A stretch of 64,000 nt of DNA from Sphingobacteriales bacterium (GTDB taxonomy: Bacteria; Bacteroidota; Bacteroidia; Chitinophagales; Chitinophagaceae). The translations under genes and the position numbers were made by a program. The DNA lies in contig JADJGB010000010.1 of the NCBI GenBank assembly GCA_016708305.1, forward strand, positions 558,001 through 622,000. The letters are read 5' to 3'. Below, piece after piece: positions 17,431 through 27,078 of this stretch; within the stretch, counting starts at the first letter, position 1; every line of letters starts with the position of its first letter. Below the pieces are notes generated by a model. It ran no database searches. It was not told where the DNA came from and saw only the letters and a program-made list of their open reading frames with translations.

Positions 17431-18595
17431 AAGAGGAGGAAATATTAGGTGGCAAATTGGAGCTCTGCTCTTTTTTGATTACTCCTATATTACTTCGTCC
17501 TTTTTGTTAAGCTATACAATAATGTATGCAGTAAGTGGCTATTTAGTTGATAGGTGGGGAGTACGTAGAAGTTTTCTAATATTTGCCGGAGGTTGGTCAT
17601 TTGCCAATATTTTGCACGGTTTTGCTAAAAGTGTTATTCAGTTTTCTGGATTCAGATTTTTTTTAGGAGCCACAGAATCGGGCAATTTTCCTGCCGGAGT
17701 TAAAGCCGCTACCGAATGGTTCCCGATGAAAGAGCGTGCCTTGGCAATAGGTCTTCTAAATGCAGGATCTTCGGTTGGGGCAGCTGTGGCAGCGCCATTA
17801 GTGAGTTTTGTTACCATTGTATGGAGTTGGCAGGCTGCTTTTGTTTTTACTGGTCTTATTGGTTTTATATGGGTTTATTTTTGGTGGAAATATTATTATT
17901 CTCCCAAAGATCACCCAAGTATCAGCAAAGAGGAACTTGCCTTAATAGAAAGTGACCCCGTGCCAAAAGAGCCTGCTCCTACTACTATTTCTTTAAGAAA
18001 AATATTTAAAATGAAACAGGCTTGGGGCTGTTTTATTGCCCGTATATTAATAGACCCCTGCACTTACTTTTTAATTTTTTGGATACCAAAATATTTACAG
18101 GAAAAACAGGGCATGTCCTTAACCGATATTGGCTATTTTGCTTGGATACCCTATTTAGCGCTCGCAATAGGAACTGTGGTTGGCGGTGTTATCCCAAGAA
18201 AATTAATAAATAATGGTTGGAGTCTGGATAGAGCACGTAAGACTACTATTTTCACTGCCTCTGTTATTATTCCCATTTGTTGTATCCTTTTATATAATTC
18301 AAGTAATTGGGCAATTGTCATCATAGCTATTGCAGGCGTAATGTTTGGTCATGGACTATGGGGAAATATAACAATTACAGCAGAAGTCTTTCCTAAAGAA
18401 ATTCAGGGAACACTCACTGGATTAGGAGGTACCCTGGGTGGAATTACTGCGATATTATCACAAATTGCTATTGGTTGGATTATACAAAATATATCATACA
18501 CTCCAGTTTTTGTTTTTGTTGGAGTCATTTATCTTATAACGCTTGCAGGTGTTCAGTTGCTAATCGGAAAACTTGGAAAAGTTGTTTCACTTTAG
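17423..18595 (+). CDS. MFS transporter, hexuronate/anion-symporter type
   Basis: A 390-residue inner-membrane transporter: YSYITSSFLLSYTIMYAVSG, a loop 2-3 motif LVDRWGVRR, FRFFLGATESGNFPAGVKAATEWFP (typical of ExuT/anion:cation symporters), then later helices to the C-terminus. The N-terminus reads IRWQIGALLFF and passes straight into DYSYI. Relatives have about 30 residues here, including the rest of helix 1 and a NYxDR motif, so an internal in-frame stretch seems to be missing at about 17473. It would import a sugar acid or small anion, possibly the oxidoreductase substrate or product. It overlaps the oxidoreductase gene by eight bases. With the gap as written, activity is doubtful. Confidence 0.85.
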   Translation: MVKRGGNIRWQIGALLFFDYSYITSSFLLSYTIMYAVSGYLVDRWGVRRSFLIFAGGWSFANILHGFAKSVIQFSGFRFFLGATESGNFPAGVKAATEWFPMKERALAIGLLNAGSSVGAAVAAPLVSFVTIVWSWQAAFVFTGLIGFIWVYFWWKYYYSPKDHPSISKEELALIESDPVPKEPAPTTISLRKIFKMKQAWGCFIARILIDPCTYFLIFWIPKYLQEKQGMSLTDIGYFAWIPYLALAIGTVVGGVIPRKLINNGWSLDRARKTTIFTASVIIPICCILLYNSSNWAIVIIAIAGVMFGHGLWGNITITAEVFPKEIQGTLTGLGGTLGGITAILSQIAIGWIIQNISYTPVFVFVGVIYLITLAGVQLLIGKLGKVVSL

Positions 18596-18648
18596 TAAAT
18601 AGTTGGATACCTAATTAGAAATCGCTCACTTTTAAAGCAATCTGAATT

Positions 18649-21600
18649 ATGAAAAAGAAAAAAAATTTTTTAAAAAGCCATTTCTGTTTAGCCTTACTTT
18701 TTGTTGGGTTATTCAGCTTTTACCAATCCCATGGTCAAGATCAAGTCACTATAAAGGGATTAATTTTAAACTCAACTGGTATTCCCATTGAAGGAACCTC
18801 AATTGGAGTAGTTGGCAAACCTCAATTTGGAACCACCGGAGGAGCAGATGGGAAGTTTACCCTTACTGTTCCTGCCAATTCGGTTTTGGCTATTTCCTGT
18901 GTAGGGTATATATCTAAAAATGTTGAGATCAGTCAACAAAAAGAACTAATTATTACATTAGAATCGGTCAACTCAAGCCTGGACGAAGTGGTTGTTGTTG
19001 GCTATGGTACAGTAAAAAAAACAAATCTTACAGGTTCCGTTGCTACGATTTCAGGAAGTGATCTTAGCAAGCGTCAGGTAGGCCAAACATCCATGTCCTT
19101 GCAAGGAGTTGCATCAGGTGTAACGGTTACACAAAGTACTGGTCAGCCAGGTTTCGATGGTGGAAGCATCAGAATCAGAGGGATAGGTACCTTAAATAAT
19201 TCTGCACCATTAGTTTTGGTTGATGGTGTTGCAATGTCAATAAATAATGTTGAAGTTTCATCTATCGAAAGCATTTCAATATTAAAAGATGCTGCATCGG
19301 CCTCCATATATGGATCAAGAGCGGCAAATGGAGTAATTCTGATTACAACCAAACGTGGCAGGACAGGTCAATTTAATGTTTCGTATAACATGTATGTGGG
19401 CAAGCAAAAGGCAACGAATTTACCCGATATGATTGGCGGCTTAGATCACATGACAATGCTTAATGAAGCATATACAAATAGTGGATTAAGCCCTCTTTTT
19501 CCTACAACATATATTGAAGACTACAAGACAAAGAAGAATTCGGACCCTGATAACTTTCCTGATGTTGACTGGCAAAAGGAGGTATTAAAAGGTAATGGAC
19601 TTCAAACTAATCATGTTCTCAACCTCTCTGGGGGTAATCAAAATGTCAGATTCTTTGGTAGTTTTGGGTATTTGAATCAAAACGGATTATTGGAAGGGAT
19701 TAATTTTAAAAGACTTTATGCACGAATAAATACATCAATACGAATTTCCCCAAAGTTTTCTGGTGATTTTGATATGTTTCTGGTAAATGATAAACGACAA
19801 TCAGTTTCAGATTTTCCTGGAGCAGTAGGTGGTGCAATTACTGCTTCGGGCGCTGGATTAATTTTTGGGATGATGAATAAGCTACCTGCAATTCAGGCCG
19901 CACAATATTCAAATGGCTTATGGGCTGAGGGTCAAAATGGGGTTAACCCTCTTGCAATTATAAAAATGGAGGTTCATGGCTACAAACCAGAACCCCTATA
20001 ACTGCAAACCTATCTTTGAGTTACAAACCATTTGATTTCTTAACAGGTAAACTCAGTTACGCACCATCCTATTCGCAGCCAAATGTTACTTCATTTGTAA
20101 AAGTAATCAAAACCTATGATGTTAACGGAGGTCTTCGATTCACATTACCCGCCGTCAATACGATGGATCAAAGTACAGCAATAGACAAAAGCAATCAATT
20201 AGAAGGAACGCTGACTTTTTTAAAAAATTATTCCAAACACCAAATAGGCGCACTTGCCGGTTATCAATATTTAAGCAGTTCTAACAGTGGTTTTAGTGCA
20301 TTTAGAGATGGTTTTTTATTTGAGGATTATCCTATTTTATCTGGAGGTTCCAGCTCAAACATGAAAAATAATGGATATGCTTCCGAGTGGACACTCCTTT
20401 CTTATTTTGGTCGTGTCAATTATTCATTTGACCAAAAATATCTATTTGAAGCTAACCTTCGCCACGATGGCTCCTCAAGATTTGCAAAGGAAAATAGATG
20501 GGGAACCTTCCCGTCGTTTTCTGCTGGTTGGAGAATTTCACAGGAAAAATTTATGGCCGATATTAAAGAGGCCGTTAATGAACTAAAGTTAAGGATTTCT
20601 TGGGGTCGCTTGGGGAATCAGGAAATTGGAAGCAATTACCCTTTTGCGCCAACCGTATCTTTAAGTCCAAAATATATTTCAAACGACCTTATACAAAATG
20701 GAGCAGCAATATTAAATATGGCTAATACTGACATTAGCTGGGAAACTACAGAAATGAGCGATATTGGATTTGATGCAAAGCTTTTCCGCCACATTAATTT
20801 GGTATTTGACTACTATTATAAAAAAACACATGGAATTCTGTTAGAATTGAGTATCCCAAAAACAATGGGGGTTTTCGCTCCATTTCAAAACGCAGGAATA
20901 GTTGAAAACAAAGGCTGGGATTTACAAATCGGGTATAATGATGTGGATCATCCATTCAAATATGGAATAAACTTTACCTTGTCAGATGTGAAAAACAAAG
21001 TACTAGATATCAAAGGTATTCAACAAACCGGAACTTTGGTCGCACGAGAAGGGCATCCTCTAAATTCCTTATACCTTTTTAAATCCTCAGGATTGTTGTC
21101 AACAAATGATTTTAATCAGGATGGCACCTATAAATATGCAAAACAATTTGGGAAAATTGCTCCAGGTGATATTAGGTATGCAGATATAAAGGAAGATGGG
21201 ATAATTAACGGGGATGACAGAGAAGTATTAGGTAGTACTATACCCAGATTTACCTATAGCCTGAGTTTAAATACTGAATATAGAGGGTTTGATTTTTCTG
21301 CTTTCTTGCAAGGTGTTGGTAAGAGAGATGGATATCTGGTTGGTAATGCTATTCAACCATTTTTGTTCAGCGGCACAGCGTATGAATATCAAAAAAACAG
21401 GTGGACAAAAGACAATCCTGACCCAAATAGTGTTTTTCCACGTTTAGCATTTGGAGAAACCAATAATACTCAATTGTCTGACTTTTGGATGAAAAGCGCT
21501 GCATATTTGAGGATAAAGAATATTCAACTAGGATATACAACTCCGCATAAATTACTTAAATCTATAGGAGTTTCTGAATTAAGATTTTTTGTTTCGGGAG

Positions 21601-21722
21601 AAAATTTATTCTCATTCGATAAATTTTGGAAAGGATGGGACCCAGAAATAGATGCTGTTAGTAATGGCGCCTATTACCCTCAGGTCAAGACATTTAACTT
21701 TGGTATTAATCTTAAATTCTAA
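18649..21722 (+). CDS. SusC-type TonB-dependent outer-membrane transporter, PUL 1 (frameshifted)
   Basis: About 1,024 residues after correction. It has a signal peptide (ending near SHGQ), a CarboxypepD_reg-like domain (VTIKGLILNSTGIPIEGTS), a TonB-box region (LDEVVVVGYGTVKK), a plug domain (IRIRGIGTLNNSAPLVLVDGV, ASIYGSRAANGVILITTK), then a 22-strand barrel ending KTFNFGINLKF. The first frame stops at 20001. The barrel resumes in another frame before 20016 (WLQTRTPITANLSLSYKP). The join is at 19962-19966, where an A run is one short. It imports oligosaccharides together with the SusD partner four bases downstream. A TonB-dependent transporter of this type is the defining gene of a PUL. Confidence 0.95.
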
Positions 21723-21726
21723 AAAA

Positions 21727-23364
21727 ATGAAAAAAATATATTTTAGCTTATTAATTATAGCTTGTTTCTATTCCTGTTCAAAGGATTTAGAAAAATATCC
21801 ATTAGATGCTCCGTCAACTGCTACTTTTCCAAAAACAGAATCGGAAATGAAGGCAGCGTTAATTGGCTGTTTTGCCCCTCTAAATTTTCGGTTTCAGGAG
21901 AATCCTTACATTATTTGGATGGACATGTATTCAGATATTGCGGCAAACAGAGACAATACGCCCAATTCTCTTTGGGGTATGCCTACTGCCGGTAATGTAA
22001 ATAATTTCTGGAATTCGTTTTATACGGTTATTTCTAGATGCAATTTTTTATTGGACAACTTCGGGAGAATTGAAGGAGCATCTCAAAAAACAGTGCTTGA
22101 GACAGAAGCCACCGCTCGTTTTTTAAGAGCTTATTCCTATTCAGTACTTACACAATTATTTGGCGATGTACCATTAGTAACCAAAACCTTATCCTTATCT
22201 GAAGCTTATGTAAGCAGAGATTCCAAGTCAAAGGTGGTTGATTTTATTTTAGAGGAGTTGGACAAAGCAGCTGAGAACCTCCCCGATAATAACCAGCCAA
22301 ACACTATGGTGGTGGCTAAAGTGGCAGCCTGGGGTTTAGCATCCAGGGTGGCACTCTATAATGAGCGCTGGAGCAAAGCGATAGAAGCGGCAAATAAAGT
22401 GATAAGTACAGAGGGCAAGCAGGTATTGCTAAATAACAATTATGAGGCAATAACTCAAAGAGCAGGCAAAACTTCCAAGGAAGTCATTTGGGCAATCCAA
22501 TTTAATTACAATGATATTTTTCATGAAACTCCATTATCTTTTCGCTCCAGAATGGCTGGAGGTTTCAGTAATCGGATTCCTGTACAGGCATTAATAGATT
22601 CATACGAATGCATTGACGGATTACCAATTGACAAATCCCCTTTATATAATCCACAAAAACCTTTTGAAAACAGAGACCCTCGTTTGGGAAAATCAATTGC
22701 CTTGCCCGGATCCATTTACTATGGCTATCAATTTGAAACAAATAAAGACAGCCTCCAATGCTGGAACTATAATGTCAATCCTCCTATAAGGGTTCCCAAT
22801 TTAGATGCGACCCACAATTTTGCCAGTTTTTCTGGATATTGTTGGAGAAAGTATGCAGACCCTACAGAACAACATGCGTCGCGCTCAGATATAAATCCAA
22901 TTGTCATAAGATATGCTGAAATATTACTGAATTATGCCGAGGCTAAAATTGAATCTGATCAGTTGGATAATGAGATTTACAATGCTATAAATAAAATAAG
23001 ACTTCGTGCGGGGATACCAATTATTTCTGCAGGAAAAACAAAACAGCAATTAAGGTCAATAGTTAGGAAAGAAAGAAAGATTGAACTTGCAGGCGAAGGG
23101 CTAAGATATTTTGATATTATCAGGTGGAAGATTGCCGAAAAGCTTCTGGAAGGTCCATGCTACGGAAGGATCCCCAGAGGGTACTTGTCATCTGCACCTT
23201 CAATTGACGAAAATGGCACTCCGGATTATTCATTAGTTTCAAATAATAGTCAAATGCGTATTATTCAAACAAGAACATTTGTAGCCGGAGCAAACTATCT
23301 TTGGCCCATCCCTGATATTGAAATGCAAACAAATAAAAATCTTAAACAAAACCCCGGATATTAG
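21727..23364 (+). CDS. SusD-like surface glycan-binding lipoprotein, PUL 1
   Basis: A 545-residue RagB/SusD family protein. The N-terminus MKKIYFSLLIIACFYSC gives a lipobox with Cys17, followed by an export-favouring acidic region (SKDLEKYPLD). The typical SusD regions are present: ATARFLRAYSYSVLTQLFGDVPL, IRYAEILLNYAEAKIE, RKERKIELAGEGLRYFDIIRWK and a C-terminal LWPIPDIEMQTNKNLKQNPGY. It forms the lid on the SusC barrel at the cell surface and binds the glycan. ATG 21727 is chosen because the lipoprotein signal follows directly; the frame from 21652 overlaps SusC. The gene is intact. Confidence 0.95.
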   Translation: MKKIYFSLLIIACFYSCSKDLEKYPLDAPSTATFPKTESEMKAALIGCFAPLNFRFQENPYIIWMDMYSDIAANRDNTPNSLWGMPTAGNVNNFWNSFYTVISRCNFLLDNFGRIEGASQKTVLETEATARFLRAYSYSVLTQLFGDVPLVTKTLSLSEAYVSRDSKSKVVDFILEELDKAAENLPDNNQPNTMVVAKVAAWGLASRVALYNERWSKAIEAANKVISTEGKQVLLNNNYEAITQRAGKTSKEVIWAIQFNYNDIFHETPLSFRSRMAGGFSNRIPVQALIDSYECIDGLPIDKSPLYNPQKPFENRDPRLGKSIALPGSIYYGYQFETNKDSLQCWNYNVNPPIRVPNLDATHNFASFSGYCWRKYADPTEQHASRSDINPIVIRYAEILLNYAEAKIESDQLDNEIYNAINKIRLRAGIPIISAGKTKQQLRSIVRKERKIELAGEGLRYFDIIRWKIAEKLLEGPCYGRIPRGYLSSAPSIDENGTPDYSLVSNNSQMRIIQTRTFVAGANYLWPIPDIEMQTNKNLKQNPGY

Positions 23365-23394
23365 CAACAATTAATTAAATACAGATTAGTTAAT

Positions 23395-25029
23395 ATGAAA
23401 TTATCATGGTTTACTGTTAAAAACCTCAAGCGGTATATTCAGTCAGAGAATTTGATTGGTCTTATATTGATATTTCTTAGTTTCCCATCATTTGCACAAA
23501 ACAAAACGGTTGTGGATGTTTCCATTCCTGAAATTTTTTCGCAAATTGATTTAATGATATATGGGCAAATGCTGGAAAATGTAAATGACAGCGTTATTTA
23601 TGGAGGAGTTGTAAATAAAAATGGAACTGTAAGAAAACACGTGGCTGGCTTAATGAAGGAAATTCAGATTCCAATTATGAGATGGCCGGGTGGTACCGTA
23701 ATTCATGAGTACCGCTGGAGAAATGGAATTGGTCCTGCCGAAATCAGACCAACCGTAAAAACACATGCCTGGAATGGAAATGAGACCTACCAGTTTGGTA
23801 CAGATGAATTTCTTCAATGGTGCAGAGATGTGGGTACAACTCCCTACATAAATTTTAACATGGCTAATAATACGGAGTTTGGTGGTACATTAGGAGAAGC
23901 TCTGGATTGGATAGAATATGTGAACGGCAATGCCGACAGTACAAACTTTGGAAAGATCCGGGCTTTCTTTGGAAATCATGAGCCATATCAGGTCCTTTAC
24001 TGGGGGATTGGAAATGAAAATTACGGCCCCTGGGGAAAACACACGGCTGAAACAGCATTTGGTTATGCAGAACGGCTGGGGCTATGGGCTAAGACCATCA
24101 ATTCAAAATTTCCTGGTTTGCATCTATTGGGAGTAGGACATACAGCTGAATGGAATAAAATAGTATTAGAAAAAGCAGGTACCGAAATTGATTATCTTAC
24201 CCAACATTACTATATAAACAGTAAATTTAAAGACCATGAAATTGAAAATCCCTTTAACTCGCTTTTTGCACCGGTTTTGGTGGAAAAGCATCTTTCATTA
24301 CTTGGCGATTATCTAACCTACTTTAACAACCAAAACAGAAAAACAAAGCGTCCTGTAAAGTTAAGTATAGATGAATGGAATAACAGACATTCAGTTTATG
24401 ATGGCAAGGAATACAAATTTTCCCGAAATGACCCGCGAAGACTAATTGATGCTACCATAGCTGCCAGTATGCTGAATGTCTTTATTAGGAAATCTGATAT
24501 TGTTGGTATGGCCAATTATATTTTTCCAGTTAATGGGCATGGTCTTATAAGAACAATTGGCGATAATGGCGCAATCATAACACCTCTATTTTATGTTTTT
24601 AAAAAATATAGAGAAACCATGAATGGTCAGAAACTCAATACCACAGTGAATGGAAGTGGCATCTCTGCACTACAAATTAAACCGTCTATAGAAGGAGACT
24701 GTAAAGAAGTATTGTGGGGCGAAGAGCATTTAAATTTTATTGATGCAGCTGCTAGCCTTAATAAAGATGGCAAAATACACGTTGCACTAATAAACCGGTC
24801 TTACAATCAGAAGCAGTCGGTATCTGTGAAATTACCAGGTGATTATAAATTTCAAAATCGTTGGATACTATCCGGCAAGAATTTTAATGAGTTTAATAAT
24901 GTTGGACAAGAGAAATCAATTGCCCCAAAAATAAATAGCGATGGCAAGAAAACAAAAAACGGAGTAAATATAATAATGGAGCCTTGTGCAGTTGAAATTT
25001 TAAGTTTCACTCCTTTGTGGTTCAATTAA
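23395..25029 (+). CDS. Alpha-L-arabinofuranosidase, GH51 family
   Basis: A 544-residue secreted enzyme with a signal segment ending around residue 35 (FPSFAQ). It has the (beta/alpha)8 core of clan GH-A: IMRWPGG near 95-100, the acid/base Glu208 in YWGIGNENYGPWG, and the nucleophile Glu327 in LSIDEWNNRH. It also has GNYIFPVNGHG-like substrate contacts (ANYIFPVNGHGLI) and a C-terminal beta-sandwich. GH51 enzymes remove terminal alpha-L-arabinofuranose from arabinan, arabinoxylan or arabinogalactan. It follows SusD by 30 bases in the same operon. Together with the sulfatase and GH2 downstream it suggests an arabinose-rich, probably sulfated glycan. The gene is intact. Confidence 0.92.
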   Translation: MKLSWFTVKNLKRYIQSENLIGLILIFLSFPSFAQNKTVVDVSIPEIFSQIDLMIYGQMLENVNDSVIYGGVVNKNGTVRKHVAGLMKEIQIPIMRWPGGTVIHEYRWRNGIGPAEIRPTVKTHAWNGNETYQFGTDEFLQWCRDVGTTPYINFNMANNTEFGGTLGEALDWIEYVNGNADSTNFGKIRAFFGNHEPYQVLYWGIGNENYGPWGKHTAETAFGYAERLGLWAKTINSKFPGLHLLGVGHTAEWNKIVLEKAGTEIDYLTQHYYINSKFKDHEIENPFNSLFAPVLVEKHLSLLGDYLTYFNNQNRKTKRPVKLSIDEWNNRHSVYDGKEYKFSRNDPRRLIDATIAASMLNVFIRKSDIVGMANYIFPVNGHGLIRTIGDNGAIITPLFYVFKKYRETMNGQKLNTTVNGSGISALQIKPSIEGDCKEVLWGEEHLNFIDAAASLNKDGKIHVALINRSYNQKQSVSVKLPGDYKFQNRWILSGKNFNEFNNVGQEKSIAPKINSDGKKTKNGVNIIMEPCAVEILSFTPLWFN

Positions 25030-25109
25030 AATGTATATCATAAATGTTTTTAATGATTTTTATATAATTATTTCATTTTCAAAAAAAATTGTAATAATTA
25101 TGAAAAAAT

Positions 25110-26948
25110 ATGCTTTTGATTTTATTTATAATTTGTTTTGGAGTTGCAGGTTTTACAACAAGCGCCTTCGCTCAAAGCAAGCCCAATATAATTATGTACA
25201 TTGCCGATGATTTAAATCAGCAGGACGTTGGTTGCTATGGAAATAATGAGGTGTCAACCCCAAATATAGACCTTTTGGCCAAACAAGGAATGCGCTTTAC
25301 TAATGCTTATGCTGCTTCGCCGATGTGTTCTCCTTCAAGAGCGGCTTTGTTCACAGGTTTGTATCCTTTCAGAAATGGCACCCAAATGAATCATTTTGCT
25401 GTAAAAGCAAAAACACTCAGCTTACCTCATTATATGAAAGAACAAGGCTATCGTGTAGTAATTTCGGGTAAGATACATGTAGCGCCTGAAGAAACCTTTC
25501 CCTTTGAAAGAATAGGAGAAGACTTTGGCAAATACGAGCCCATAGAAAACAGATTGGATAGAAAAAGAGAAACCGTAAATTTCATAAAACAGCATTTTCG
25601 TGAGAATTCAAAACAGCCGGTATGTCTGTTTATTGCACCTTGGGTGCCGCATGTTCCGTGGTTTCCTTATAAAGATTTTGATCCTGACAAACTAACAATT
25701 CCTGATTACCTTGTCGATACGCGCCAAACAAGACAAGCGCTGGCATCCTACTATCAGAGTATAAAAGAAGGTGACAATTTTTTTGGCGAAATAATGAAAG
25801 CAATACAAAAAGAAGGAAAAGGTCAGGAAACAATGACTGTTTTTATTTCTGATCAGGGCGCTCAGTTTCCTTCTGCAAAATGGACGGTTTACGATAAAGG
25901 AATTAGAGTTCCATTGATAGTCAAATGGCCTGAAAAGATTAGAGGTGGAACGGTGTCAAAAGCATTAGTATCATTAGTAGATATTTTACCTACATTCATT
26001 GATATTGCAGGCGGGAAAAAAGTGCAAAATTTAGATGGAAGTTCTCTAAAAAATATTTTTTTAGAAAAAACAAAAGACCACCACGATTATATTTTTGCTG
26101 AAACCTCCGTAGAACCTCATTTTTGGTACAATTACACTCCAGCCAGGTCGATTGTTACAAAAGAGGGGCTGCACTATATCAAAAATTACCATTCAGGCCT
26201 TAGATTTATTACCCATATTGACAAAGTGGAGCGGAATGAATTCTATTTTGATTCATGGATAGCCAAATCAGGAGATGATAATCATGCAGCCTTCCTAACG
26301 AACAGATATAGTTACCGTCCTCCTGAAGAACTTTTTGATATTCAAAATGACAAAAATGAGTTTAGTAATTTGGCAGGCAATTCAATATACTATCAGCAAC
26401 TTCTTAAATTGCGAAAAATCCTAAATTCAGAATTGAAAAGGCAGGGAGAAACAGATGACATGATTCTTTTAGGGCCTCTGCCAAAATGGGGCGATATGAA
26501 TTATGTGATCAGGCAAAATACCTCTGTATCACATTTATCATTTAACAAACAAGTATGGAATCCTGACACCCTATTTATTACAGCATTTATTTCAGGATTA
26601 GAAAATGGAGGAATTATTTGCGACTATTTTAATAACTTTAAACTCTTTGGCAATAAAAACCATTTAGGAATTGTTACTTTTGATGGTCAGGTTTTTCAAT
26701 CTCAAAAATTAACTCAGATGGATGGTCATCTAATTTTCAAACTTTCTTCATCAGGCTTGCTTCATATTGAATTTAATGGTTTGAATATTTTAGAAACAAA
26801 AGTAGATGAGGATCTTACAAAAATTAAAAACGGCTATGTTACATGCGGACAATTACAAGGCCGCGAGGAAAAAGGAAAACTACAATCTTTTAAAGGAAAA
26901 ATTTTCGACTTACAGTTTTCAATGAATAATCTCTTACGTAATCCTTAA
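25110..26948 (+). CDS. Type I (formylglycine) sulfatase with C-terminal beta-sandwich
   Basis: A 612-residue secreted sulfatase with a signal peptide ending at about residue 22 (SAFAQ). It has metal-binding Asp33/Asp34 (IADDLNQQD), the sulfatase signature CSPSRAALFTG at residues 73-83 with Cys73 as formylglycine precursor, and a second signature ending in GKIHVAP. The catalytic domain closes at about residue 480. The last 120 residues (from QVWNPDTLFI to GKIFDLQFS) are extra and look like a LamG-type beta-sandwich, possibly carbohydrate binding. The fold resembles heparan N-sulfatase-like S1 enzymes; the substrate is not known. Activity needs a formylglycine-generating enzyme encoded elsewhere. 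Its position between GH51 and GH2 implies removal of sulfate before those enzymes act. The gene is intact. Confidence 0.9.
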   Translation: MLLILFIICFGVAGFTTSAFAQSKPNIIMYIADDLNQQDVGCYGNNEVSTPNIDLLAKQGMRFTNAYAASPMCSPSRAALFTGLYPFRNGTQMNHFAVKAKTLSLPHYMKEQGYRVVISGKIHVAPEETFPFERIGEDFGKYEPIENRLDRKRETVNFIKQHFRENSKQPVCLFIAPWVPHVPWFPYKDFDPDKLTIPDYLVDTRQTRQALASYYQSIKEGDNFFGEIMKAIQKEGKGQETMTVFISDQGAQFPSAKWTVYDKGIRVPLIVKWPEKIRGGTVSKALVSLVDILPTFIDIAGGKKVQNLDGSSLKNIFLEKTKDHHDYIFAETSVEPHFWYNYTPARSIVTKEGLHYIKNYHSGLRFITHIDKVERNEFYFDSWIAKSGDDNHAAFLTNRYSYRPPEELFDIQNDKNEFSNLAGNSIYYQQLLKLRKILNSELKRQGETDDMILLGPLPKWGDMNYVIRQNTSVSHLSFNKQVWNPDTLFITAFISGLENGGIICDYFNNFKLFGNKNHLGIVTFDGQVFQSQKLTQMDGHLIFKLSSSGLLHIEFNGLNILETKVDEDLTKIKNGYVTCGQLQGREEKGKLQSFKGKIFDLQFSMNNLLRNP

Positions 26949-27078
26949 TCAGTGTTTCATAGGATTCAATTGAAGTTTACTTACTTTATTTTTAGGATAA
27001 CCAATAATAAATAATTTTTCTTTAACCAAATTAAAATTTCAACTTCCTCAAAAATTTAAATTTAAAAACCATATAATT

